From Sipunculus nudus (lineage: Eukaryota > Annelida > Sipuncula > Golfingiida > Sipunculidae): a stretch of 64,000 nucleotides of DNA. The stretch covers positions 17,868,988-17,932,987 of the forward strand of contig CM049320.1 in assembly GCA_026874595.1 (NCBI GenBank). The letters run 5' to 3'. Below, in pieces: positions 46,130 through 56,153 of this stretch (its first letter is position 1; every line of letters starts with the position of its first letter). Both the position numbers and the translations under genes were made by a program. The notes under the pieces were generated by a model. It was not told the origin of the DNA. It worked only from the letters and a program-made list of their open reading frames with translations, and searched no databases.

Positions 46130-47060
46130 TATTTTAAGAATCACGTGATCTAATATCAGGATTCAAAAGAGACTTGCCAAGGACCCCCTTTAATTTTACA
46201 ATAAAAAGTTTCCAATAAAATTGATGCCATTTGTACCCTGTCTCTCAGGGTGCTTAAGATCATGTTTCTGGTGAGTAGCTCGCAGAATATAGGTTATCAT
46301 GACATAATAACAGGTTTCCAAGGAGATGTGCCAAGGACCTCCCCGGATGATATGTTAGAAGAGTCTAGGGCTAATTGATACAATCTATGCCCTGTCGTAC
46401 TGCTCAAAATCATGCTTCTTGACAGAAGCTTTCAGAATAAAGGTCACCAATTTAATATATATGACCCAATTTAATGTTTCCAAAAACATTTGATATGATT
46501 TGTGCCCATCGGACATTCAGGTGCTCATATGATATCTAATTCCTATCTGCAGAATTTAGGTCACAGTGACCTGATATCATATTTCCAAGGACATTTGTCT
46601 AGGACCTCCCTGGACATTATGCTTGAAGATCCTAGACCAAATAGATACAATTCGTGACACGTCTGACTGTCTGGGTGCTCAAAATCGTGGTTTTGGCCCG
46701 TAGATTGCAGAATATAGATCATCATGATCTAATCTCGGCTTTCCAAGGACATTTGCCTAGAACCTCCCTGAATTTCAGGTTAGAAAATTCTAGGCCTAAT
46801 GGATACAATTTGTGCCCCTTCTGACTGTCTGTGTGCTCCTATGACATCTTTTTCCATTGATTCACAGAAAATCGGTCACCGTGACCTTATTTCATGTTTC
46901 CAAGGACATTTGTCTAGGACCTCCCTTAATATTACATTAGGGGCTTCTAGGTGTAATGGATACAATTTGTGCCCAAAATGATTGCCTGGGTACTCAAACT
47001 CATTTGCCTAGGACGTCCCTGGAGGTACAGTTAGAAGTTACGGTCTAACGGTTACGATTT
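46130..47060. repeat. Minisatellite of about 158 bp, unit 2
   Basis: CCAAGG landmarks fall at about 46585, 46743 and 46900, a spacing of 157-158 bp. Each unit has CTAGGACCTCCC, GATACAATTTGTGCC and CTGACTGTCTG. There are five to six diverged units. Confidence 0.85.
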
Positions 47061-47103
47061 GTGCCCTGTTAACAGAAGGACACAGTTAGTCAGCTGAGCT
47101 AAA

Positions 47104-47194
47104 AACCGATATCGCAAAAGTTGAACTTCAGTTACCTGATGAGCCGATGAGGCGACACGTTTTTGCTGCTTCAGATTTATCACATACCTTAACA
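47104..47194 (+). repeat. Inverted repeat arm with hammerhead-like core (right)
   Basis: Plus-strand match to the reverse complement of 39822-39911. It contains CTGATGA, GCC-GATGA-GGC, GACA. The segment that would form the 3' strand of helix I is more diverged than in the left arm. Confidence 0.55.
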
Positions 47195-47196
47195 CA

Positions 47197-47231
47197 CACA
47201 CACATATATATATATATATTTATATATATGA
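47197..47231. repeat. (CA)n(TA)n microsatellite
   Basis: Short compound array next to the right inverted-repeat arm. Confidence 0.85.
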
Positions 47232-47895
47232 ATATTACTCTTTGTGACATGAAATGTCGTTTTCATTTCGTCAGTTGAACAAGGTATGAATGACGCTTGA
47301 TTTTTATTTCTGGAATAATAGAGAAGGGCCCCACTGTTATTTTTAGTGAACAGCGAATTGGTTTCCCGCATCTTGATGAAACTTGGGTTATCTGTCTCTG
47401 GCACATATGTGTATATATAAGATCGGGATTCACTCATTCTCGGTGCCAACCAAATGCCTGGATGCAAATTATGCCCCGAAGACGTCCCGCCGAGATATGC
47501 TGATAGCTGGAATCATGCCAAACCATCCAGTGCTATCACGCGTGCTGTTGTGTCAATTCCTGTCCGCTTCCAGCGCAACCAGGCCTGCCGAGCCTGTTGC
47601 TGTGGTGTTCAAGTCCATTGCTCTTAGCATACTGTAAATAAGTACAGTAAAATTCTGGTAAATGATTTGAGATTTATATGTGTTTGACGATAATTCTACT
47701 GGGATCCTGGTAAACAATACCATACTGTTAACCTGAAGGAAATGAAAACTATTAGTTTAGCTTCTTTGAAGGTTACGCGTTTCAAGTAAGGTCAGTAATA
47801 CAGCATACAAAAACATACATAAATTATCGGCAGAGCATTTGGCCATGGCAGGGGATGATATATGTTATCATATCCCGATTTTATATACTAGAAAT

Positions 47896-47896
<1 letters not shown>

Positions 47897-47938
<42 letters not shown>
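47897..47938. repeat. (TA)n microsatellite
   Basis: Slightly interrupted TA array. Confidence 0.93.
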
Positions 47939-47941
<3 letters not shown>

Positions 47942-48027
47942 TTATTAGAATGAGAAACTTTTTTTTTCCTTTGTGCTTGGCCTTTGTACTTCGTTTTAAT
48001 ATTTCAAATATATTAAGTTTCACATAC

Positions 48028-48075
<48 letters not shown>
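48028..48075. repeat. (TA)n microsatellite
   Basis: TA array closing unit 2 of the duplication. Confidence 0.95.
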
Positions 48076-48078
<3 letters not shown>

Positions 48079-48198
48079 TGAACATGTCAGATTATCAAAT
48101 AAATTGCTCTAACCTTCCCCTATGAGTCATCCACCCACCTTTGAAGATAAATTGACGGCACTCTTCGGGCCCTATAAACAATTTCATTAATTATTACG

Positions 48199-48264
<66 letters not shown>
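48199..48264. repeat. Compound (CT)n(TA)n microsatellite
   Basis: About 28 bp of CT followed by about 38 bp of TA. Confidence 0.95.
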
Positions 48265-48267
<3 letters not shown>

Positions 48268-48817
48268 TATACGCAGTTTAAAGATATACAGAGGAAATCT
48301 ATACAGGAAAGCAACAGATGGTTGTGTTTATCTCCACTTCATGTGATACCAACGACAAAACGGTTCCTTTGATAACATTGTATTAATGCAGCATATTGAG
48401 AGATAGACAACTGTTAATGTATATCATTTACTCTGGACGTCGGGGACTGGACTTTACTGGTATATGCATAGCAGTACCGTTGTATGAGAAGCCAAAAGGG
48501 ATACAGGACTGTTTTATCTGACTGGTTTTATGCGTCATAATTGCCTAAAAAGGCAGTGGATTTGTAAAATTTTCATCTATTAACGTTTGCTGTATAGAAT
48601 ACCATTGGATATATAGAGTTCATTCTCTTTGTTGGAATTTATGGGACGTGTCTGGGAAAATGCTCCTTACATGGGTAGGTTGAATGGGTACATTGTTTAT
48701 TGACTAGTTTAACAGACACATAAAACATTATAAGAAATTAAACAACATTACTAACACGAGATCTATTCTATCTTGCAGCATTGTTCTAAGCAACAGTACT
48801 GCTGTCACTTGTTGAAT

Positions 48818-48822
<5 letters not shown>
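48265..48822. other. Upstream region of the sulfotransferase gene
   Basis: No exon recognised. The promoter and 5' untranslated region presumably lie here or around the TA array at 48823-48861, but no defined element is visible. Confidence 0.3.

Positions 48823-48861
<39 letters not shown>
48823..48861. repeat. (TA)n microsatellite
   Basis: TA array about 55 bp before the sulfotransferase start codon. Confidence 0.95.
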
Positions 48862-48865
<4 letters not shown>

Positions 48866-48917
48866 GTTTTCTATATGTAATGCGATGTATTTTGTTCAGC
48901 TTCTCAGGTTACTTTAC

Positions 48918-49833
48918 ATGGTGTGCCGGTCTTTTTCCAATAGAAGATCTTTCTTCTTAATGTGTTCCCTTTCTACATTACTGATTACACTTCTCGTCTT
49001 GGCATCGACATCATGGAGGGAGTTTATTTGGTTAACAGGTAAAATGTAAAAACACGAATAGTGTTTTGGTTTGTCCAGACCAAGGTTTCGTTACCTAGCT
49101 TATTTAGACTGCAGACTATTTACATACACGGCCTATGCTTCTAACAAGGTCCGAGAGATCCAAGGAGTCAACCTCCAAATGCAGAGATTGACCCTACATT
49201 GTGCTGCTCATTTTGTCACATCGTCACACCTGAAGGCAAAGTAGTATAAATTATCCGTAGTTGGTCACAATGGTTAGGAACTATACCTCACAATATGAAT
49301 TTATCTAAATATGTGGATTTGGTGACTTTAAAAAAAAGCATTAAAATATTATTTTAATTATGACGGGCGTGTTACAATAAGTCACTAATTTATGTTTTTA
49401 TGTGAGCTTTTCCAAAATGATCTCTATGGCAATAATCAAACCAATGCTAATATATGTGTTGTGGTTCAGTTTGAATGTATGTGGTTGCTAACGAACATCA
49501 TTTTCCAGATTCGGAGAAAAACAGTTGGCGCAGAGCATCCTCGCCGAAGAAAGTGATTTTACTGGCCTACACTCATAGCGGGTCATCCTTTCTTGGTACT
49601 TTATTCAGCTCCAATCCCGAGTCTTGCTACTGGTACGAGCCTATACAGGGCATCGTGCAGCACGCTTATGGCTTCACTGGTGACGTCACTGCGTTCCATA
49701 TGTATGAATTAGCCAAGGGTAATTCAAGGTTGGTTACATACATGTAATATTGGGAAGATATAGATATGAGTTTGGGTGTTAATTCTACATTGTGGCAAAA
49801 TATTAATTTACCCTTTGTAACTAGGGTCAATGA

Positions 49834-49900
<67 letters not shown>

Positions 49901-51052
49901 GTGTTACTCTAACCCCTGACAATTTAATCAAAATCTGTCCATAAAACTCGTAAGAAAAATGGTCAACCCAAGAAACGACATAAATCTTTCCTGGGAGATA
50001 AAATGCAATGACTGTGTCTGAATGATGTTGACTATATGTAAAGTTCTCTTTGTGTAATAAGGTCTTCTTCTCACTTTAGCCCGCACACTGACTTTGAAAG
50101 AAAAAACATACAATACCACCTTCATCATATGCTTTCCAATGCAAGAACAAGTGAACTTCCTTTGGAAATTCTGTACAGCGGCCTTACACTGACGAGCAAA
50201 ACACCCTGGGCCAAAAATATGATACCATGCCTCCAGAAGAATATGTATTCACAAAAAGTCAAGTTAATGGCATTTAAGGAAAAATTTTGTAATTTCTGCT
50301 CTTTCCCTGACAGAAGTTTGTCTTCACTACGGCGATGTTACGATCAATACTTCTTGAACATGACTGGCTATGAAGACCAAATTTTACAGGCCTCCGATGG
50401 GGGCGCTGTCTGTCTACAGCAGATGAAATGCCACAGAGAATGTTTGGAATTATTGAAAAATTCAACCACTGAGTGTCTAGAGCTGATGGATAATAATTGT
50501 GGTGTAAGCAATATTGTTGCCGTAAAGACCGTTAGACTCCCTATAAGGCTTGTCGAGGAATTAATCGATAACGACCCAGAGATTAAAATACTACATAATG
50601 TGCGAGATCCTCGCGGTGTCTATATTTCCCGAAAGAAATACTCAGCTGACCTCCGTCCGCTACCACTCATTAAAGATCTGTGCAAAAATATGATGCAAAA
50701 TCTTAACGATGCTGAAAAGATAAGACAGAAATACCCTGATAACGTTATGACGATCAGGTATGAAGACCTTGCAAGAGACCCCTTACTGTATTCTAACAGA
50801 ATATATAAATTCTTAAAATTAACGCTTCCGGATATTGTACGTCAGGAAATTCAGATGAACACTCGGTCGTCAACAGCAGATGATTCATGCCTTGGTTGTT
50901 TATCCCGGACAGATTCAAGGAAAACGGCTAATAAATGGAGAGAGAAAATCTTGTTAGAGGACGTGTATGCGATAAATAGTGCATGCAGTGAAGTGATAGA
51001 AAAACTAGGATATTCCTTGCCATCCCGTATTGATCACTTCAGTGATTTATGA
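48918..51052 (+). CDS. Carbohydrate sulfotransferase, three exons
   Basis: Exons 48918-49038, 49509-49728, 50080-51052; phases 1 and 2 agree, giving a 437-residue protein. The family moves sulfate from PAPS to a sugar hydroxyl, as a Golgi type II membrane protein. Residues 1-8 are short and basic; about 9-30 form the membrane anchor (FFLMCSLSTLLITLLVLAS). The 5'-phosphosulfate loop YTHSGSSF is at 61-68 and the 3'-phosphate region ILHNVRDPRGVYISRK at about 283-298 (Arg289, Ser296). MTIRYEDLARDP follows, as in CHST1/3/7-type enzymes. Cys-rich middle part and possible N-glycosylation sites (NMTG, NSTT) fit a lumenal enzyme. No damage seen. The acceptor sugar cannot be told from sequence. AATAAA lies 20 bp after the stop (51072-51077). 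Confidence 0.9.
49838..49897. repeat. (TA)n microsatellite
   Basis: TA array of about 60 bp in the second intron of the sulfotransferase gene. Confidence 0.97.
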
Positions 51053-51071
51053 TCGTGCTTATAATTTTGTT

Positions 51072-51077
51072 AATAAA
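51072..51077 (+). terminator. Polyadenylation signal AATAAA
   Basis: AATAAA, 20 bp after the sulfotransferase stop codon. The closeness to the stop would make a very short 3' untranslated region. Confidence 0.45.
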
Positions 51078-51329
51078 TTATTATTATTTATTTATGTATT
51101 CTTATTATTATCATTATTATTAAATTTCTTATTATCCGTGTCCGGAATAGAACTCTGAGACCACTGGACAGAATTTCCGAAACTTAACACGATTTTTTGG
51201 TCACATGTGAACTGGTGCCAAAATATTTTGCGTTGACCTCTGACCTTACCTCTCTCAAGTGCGTCCATTTGTGCGTCTGTTTTAACACATTAATCCACAT
51301 ATCTTCGGACTCCTCTGCCCAATCAAGAA

Positions 51330-51790
51330 AAAAAATTGGCGCCACCTGCAACTATTTTTGCACAGCGTCCATCTGTTCATCTGCCTTGGGATAAAATCAT
51401 TCATATCTCTGCGGTAAATGGACTTTTCCATTTGAAATTTCGCATGTGAATTCATCCTAGATAGCTTTCTTGATTTTATGGCAGCCATTTTTGCACAGCG
51501 TCCGTCTGTTGTCTGCCGTGGGATAAAATAACTCCTATCTCGGCAGTGTTTCGACTTATCTCCGTAAAATTTTGCATGTATATACATCTAGGATAGCTTT
51601 CTCGATTTTGTGCCAGGTGGCGCCACCTACTTTCACGTTCAGGCTGCAGACATCCAGGCTTATATTTCAGTACTGGGTTGACTTATCCGCCTAAAATTTT
51701 GCAACTGAATACGACTAGGATAACTTTCTTGATTTTGTGGCAGGTGGCGCCACCTACATGCACATTTTTGCTGCAGACATCCATGTTAAT
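51330..51790. repeat. Diverged tandem repeat of about 130 bp
   Basis: GATAGCTTTCTTGATTTT recurs at about 51460, 51592 and 51719 (spacing 132 and 127 bp), each followed by a GGCAG or GGTGGCGCCACCT block and a GCAGACATCCA or GCACAGCGTCC block. Family unknown. Confidence 0.7.
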
Positions 51791-52613
51791 ATGCAAGACA
51801 CCTCCCTCTATTTCCCCTTGCCACTAATTCCATGCCTCACTTCACCCGTCCCCCTCTGGTTTCGGCGGATACATGTAATCGCTTGTCGATTACCCGTATT
51901 CTAATGAATACTATTATTATTAATGAAAAATTTATTATTTCAGCGATTATGATTTGCTTATGGTATTGTTGCTTAATTAATTAATTATTATTATTACTGA
52001 TATTATTACTATTATTATTATTATCATTATTTCACTATTATTATTTTTGTTATTATTATTATTATTATCATTATTATTACACCATATTATAAATTCAAAT
52101 ATAAATGCTTTAAATATCCAGAAATTATATAGTATATTATTGATTTTGGTGATGCACCTATCATAGACGGAGTATCTTCTTAGCTTCAAGTGCACAAAGG
52201 AGAAAGTGACAGCAATTGGATTTATGCACACTGGCACTTACAAATCAATGGTGTCAAAATAAACTTCTTGGGAGACGTGACATCTCATTCATAGTATAGT
52301 TATATGTAACAACTGAGTAACAGTCATGGCTCCATCCATGTAGCCTTTACTGTGGGATATCTTCGTATCAGAAATAAGTTTTCACACTTCTGTGTTGGAC
52401 AGAGATACTTATTTCATATGCGTAGTTGCTCGCTGCGCATAGAGCTCATGCAGGTCAGAAAGTCTTGTATTGAGATAAACAGATGTGATAAGCGGTTCAT
52501 AGTTTATGATAGGTGGAAGTAAACGGAGTACGTTGTTTTACAGATCATCTTAAAAAAATAGTTTAACACTCTCCACCTTTATGTTTTGCCCAAAATTAAT
52601 CTTTTCTCTCATT

Positions 52614-52616
<3 letters not shown>
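51791..52616. other. Intergenic with (ATT)n-rich stretches
   Basis: Low-complexity TTA/ATT sequence at about 51900-52085. No gene recognised. Confidence 0.4.

Positions 52617-52696
<80 letters not shown>
52617..52696. repeat. Compound (CT)n(TA)n microsatellite
   Basis: About 30 bp of CT followed by about 47 bp of TA, the same structure as at 48199-48264. Confidence 0.95.
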
Positions 52697-52697
<1 letters not shown>

Positions 52698-53669
52698 TTA
52701 TAGACATGTGATTAACTCATCATCTGTTGTGGCACATCTCTTGTTGTACATCTCCTGAATACTACACCGTAAATGGATTGTGTTAAATGACTCTCTGTAT
52801 CGCCTTCATAATCATACTGTCGGCAATGAATTGCTAGATTGCTCGGTTCATGCAATATATTTAAGGCTCTTCATGCTGTAGCTATGTAGAAGTACATCGG
52901 CCAATATTCTTGTCGGTTATTATAGTGTCCCATAGGTGAGAATTATGACCAATATTGTCTATGTTCTAATTAGCTATAGAACGGTCCTGTGTCGGCTTGG
53001 GTTATCAATAAGTGTTTTAAAGATAATATGTGAGTTGAATAGAATAAGTAACGTGATAAAACAATCATAAATACAAACCTCTCCCAACATCCTTGAGTAA
53101 GAGTATTACCATGATTCTGAAAATACGATGTTTTTATACATATTATGCTCAGGAAATACATGGATATATAATCGTGAGAATATTTGTCCCAGTTCTCCAA
53201 CTCAACGATAGCATTACAGGTCACCTCGGACCACCAACCAACAGGCGGCTCGATCAGGTATGTGTGCCTGTGCATACAGGCGGGGTAAGCGTTAATCCCG
53301 CTCGGGAATTTACAATGAAAGCCTCCCCAAATACTAGTGCAAAACTACCGTAATTGTCGGGGCAGGGGTACTTTTGTGAAGGCAATTGTCGTTTGTAATT
53401 TTCCTGGGTTAGTTGATTTGGTGACTTGTTCTGTTGAACAGAGTGTGTTTCACGAATTCTCTTTAGTGTTGATACTCGATATACGTGTGTTTATACGCAT
53501 GCATATATGTATGTATATGTCTTTATCTGCACTCATATAATTCATTTTCAATGCATGATCCATGGGTCCGCAATGGAAATCATGTAAAAAAGATATATAA
53601 TTCGAACACAACGATATAGAGGTGACCAAAGTATCGGATTACTCTTTAACTGAAAGCACTCACAGAGCG
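52697..53669. other. Intergenic, nothing recognised
   Basis: No exon or known repeat could be supported. Confidence 0.4.
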
Positions 53670-54066
53670 TATACCTCCGCCAACACCTGAAGCCAGATCA
53701 CGGCCCGCCTCAAAATTATCCCGACATTCCACATTAAGTGGGTTTCTTTAAAAAACATCTAGGCAACTGACTAACAAAATAATCTTAAACAAAGGATCAA
53801 TGAAATTGTTTCCCAAAAGTTAAGTGGGTATTATAAAAAAAATTGATGAAAAATTTCTGTCTTATGTGCAGTCTCTGACTGATTGATGATGAATTTCAAT
53901 ATCGATTTGCGTACATGTGACGTTGAAGGAGGGGTTGTTGTGAGCCCAGCTCCCTCAAAAGTTTATCTCAATCCTCCCAGAATTTTTGAAGATATAGCTT
54001 TTAAACACGCACACAAACTCGGTCGATCTCACAGAAACAAGGGTCTTCGTTGGTGGAGGTTATAGG
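53670..54066. mobile_element. Possible small DNA transposon (MITE-like)
   Basis: The left end TATACCTCCGCCAACACC and right end GTTGGTGGAGGTTATA are imperfect inverted repeats about 397 bp apart, each bounded by TA. There is no coding capacity. The ends are too diverged to assign a superfamily. Confidence 0.4.
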
Positions 54067-55072
54067 TGGTTGCTGTTTAGCTCCCGTTTCCATTTGAATG
54101 TAAACAGGAATGAGGACTCTTGTAATGATGAAACATTAAGTAGCAATTAAAATGTAAAAAATTCCTGGAAATTCTGGTTGATGTTCTCGCATAATACTTT
54201 CCTCCAATTCCTTACTCCAGCTAGTATTGTCCCTCGCCGCCAGATGTCCCTACTATATTGTAATATATATCGACTAGATTTATTTGCACTTTCCCAGAAC
54301 ATACATGCATCCTTTATCGTCAGAAATAAGACAATCATGGAAGTATTGTTTAATATGAGCAATTTTTAGGATGTCAGAGGTATATACATTCACGTGAATT
54401 CTACAAGTTTTCCTTTAATTGAATAATTAGATTACATATGTAAGTTTCTTTTCCTGTGAAAATACCAGAATAACAAACAATGCCAGATTTATTAACTAAA
54501 GTCTTTTATCTGCGATACTGTATCCACTTGAATCTAGTCCTTGCACTAGAAGATTAAGTCCACCAAACCAGTATCAGGACAATGTGTACCAGCAACTCAC
54601 TATTTATTAAATTTCTGGTTTAAGTGCCCAAAATGCTCAAATTTGATTTCTTAATGATCATATCTTCAAAAAATGTCCTCACTGTGTAAGGGGATTACCC
54701 TCCAACGCCCTTCCCTCTCGAGCGGTACGCGCCCTAAACCATCATGCAAGCTAGAATCTGAGCACTCCCCCCCCCCCGCCCCCCCCCCCCCCCCACACAC
54801 ACACACACACATTTTGTTCTGGATCCGGCACTGATGACGATAGGGAGTGGAAGGAGACACATAATTTACATTTTACAGATGGGACCTTCCAGTCAAACAG
54901 ATAAATTACAAAATACATTTCAAGGACTTCTGGATTTGTTTTTGGATTTTCTTAATGGGTTACTATGCATGCAAATTACAAACACAATGGGTAACTTTTT
55001 AAACCAAAGAAATAAAGGGTACATGTGGGGCAATTATTCCTGCAAATTGACGTGGAATAGTTTATTAGTATT
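54067..55072. other. Intergenic
   Basis: Contains a poly-C tract with (AC)n (54767-54810). No gene recognised. Confidence 0.4.
54767..54810. repeat. Poly-C tract with (AC)n
   Basis: About 28 C interrupted by one G, followed by eight AC repeats. The complement is G-quadruplex-prone. Confidence 0.9.

Positions 55073-55124
<52 letters not shown>
55073..55124. repeat. (TA)n microsatellite
   Basis: TA array of about 50 bp. Confidence 0.96.
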
Positions 55125-55128
<4 letters not shown>

Positions 55129-55248
55129 ATGATTTTACCCAATTTTGTAAAGTGATGAAGAAAAGTAACACCTTTAATTTCAATTGATTAAATTATTCCT
55201 GTGCACATAATCTTTCCTAGTTTACAGATGTCTACTTCTTATTAAATA

Positions 55249-55252
<4 letters not shown>

Positions 55253-55304
<52 letters not shown>

Positions 55305-55322
55305 GAATCATATATATTATCA

Positions 55323-55358
<36 letters not shown>
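55253..55358. repeat. Two close (TA)n arrays
   Basis: TA arrays at about 55253-55300 and 55327-55358 separated by an AATCATATATATTATC-like spacer. Confidence 0.95.
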
Positions 55359-55359
<1 letters not shown>

Positions 55360-55961
55360 ATAAACAATATATGTCACTCGATGTATAGACTGCTACTTTT
55401 CATCAGTTAGCTAAAAGCGTGTTGAAGCTGTCATTTATAAAAGAAGGTAAGATAAAAAAAAATGGTACAGTTGACTGATGTGTTGAAAAGCCTTAAAGAT
55501 AATTTATATATTGCCGTAATTTTCGTATAACCTGATGCTTATGTTTAGTTGCTCCTTGTTGAAACTCATTCTTCGATTGCGACTGATTTTGATATCAATA
55601 ATGGCACAATCCATGCACAATCCATGCAGGATTTTCCTATGCAACAGAAATATACATGTATACATACATAGATTCCAATCTAACTTTGTAACCTGTTTGG
55701 GCTAGTTACACAAACTATACACAGAGTATACACAAGGTTTTCTCATATCCACAACTCAATCTTGATAGTAAGCTATGCTTATGCATGTTGTGAGCAACTC
55801 CTTTGCTTACACTTAGCAAAATAACATACTTAACATATTTTAACATTAATGCATATTTTAACATTATAACATATTTTAATATTTAGACAAGCAACGTTTG
55901 CCTACTACTTGTCGATATAAACATTTGCGTCTCATTAACAAATGTCTTAATAAGACTGATA
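55359..55961. other. 3' flank of the TRIM gene
   Basis: AT-rich. No second gene recognised. Confidence 0.4.
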
Positions 55962-56153
55962 TTAGTCCAAAATGAATAGTTTAATACAGGCTAAAACAAT
56001 ACTATCTGAGCCAGCTCCATCATCTGAACTCTCTTGGTCAGAATTGGAGTTTATTTCTTCTTTTTCTTCACACGAGCCCACCTCATCATCGTCCTCAGAC
56101 TCAGCGTCGGAATCACTGTCGGAATTACTGTCGAAACAATCCTCAGGTTTTTC
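55962..56153 (-). CDS. In-frame acidic extension after the TRIM stop
   Basis: Directly after the TAA at 56156-56154 the same frame stays open for 63 codons: EKPEDCFDSNSDSDSDAESE, DDDEVGSCEEKEEINSNSDQ, ESSDDGAGSDS, then a hydrophobic end (IVLACIKLFILD) and TAA. The Ser/Asp/Glu bias is protein-like and unlike random 3' sequence. It may be read through, may have been cut off by a recent nonsense change, or may reflect a sequence error. Confidence 0.45.
   Translation of the reverse strand, partial: EKPEDCFDSNSDSDSDAESEDDDEVGSCEEKEEINSNSDQESSDDGAGSDSIVLACIKLFILD
56050..56055 (-). terminator. Possible polyadenylation signal for the TRIM gene
   Basis: AATAAA on the minus strand (TTTATT on plus), about 100 bp after the TAA. 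It lies inside the 63-codon extension, so if used it would exclude the full extension. Confidence 0.3.

Larger units (their letters stand above)
42810..48090. repeat. Segmental duplication, unit 2
   Basis: Second direct copy of 36880-42660. It lacks the RT N-terminal part of the Penelope element and the SINE of unit 1. It has gained the Penelope C-terminal/GIY-YIG segment and an insert at about 47085-47630 that carries the right inverted-repeat arm. Confidence 0.85.
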
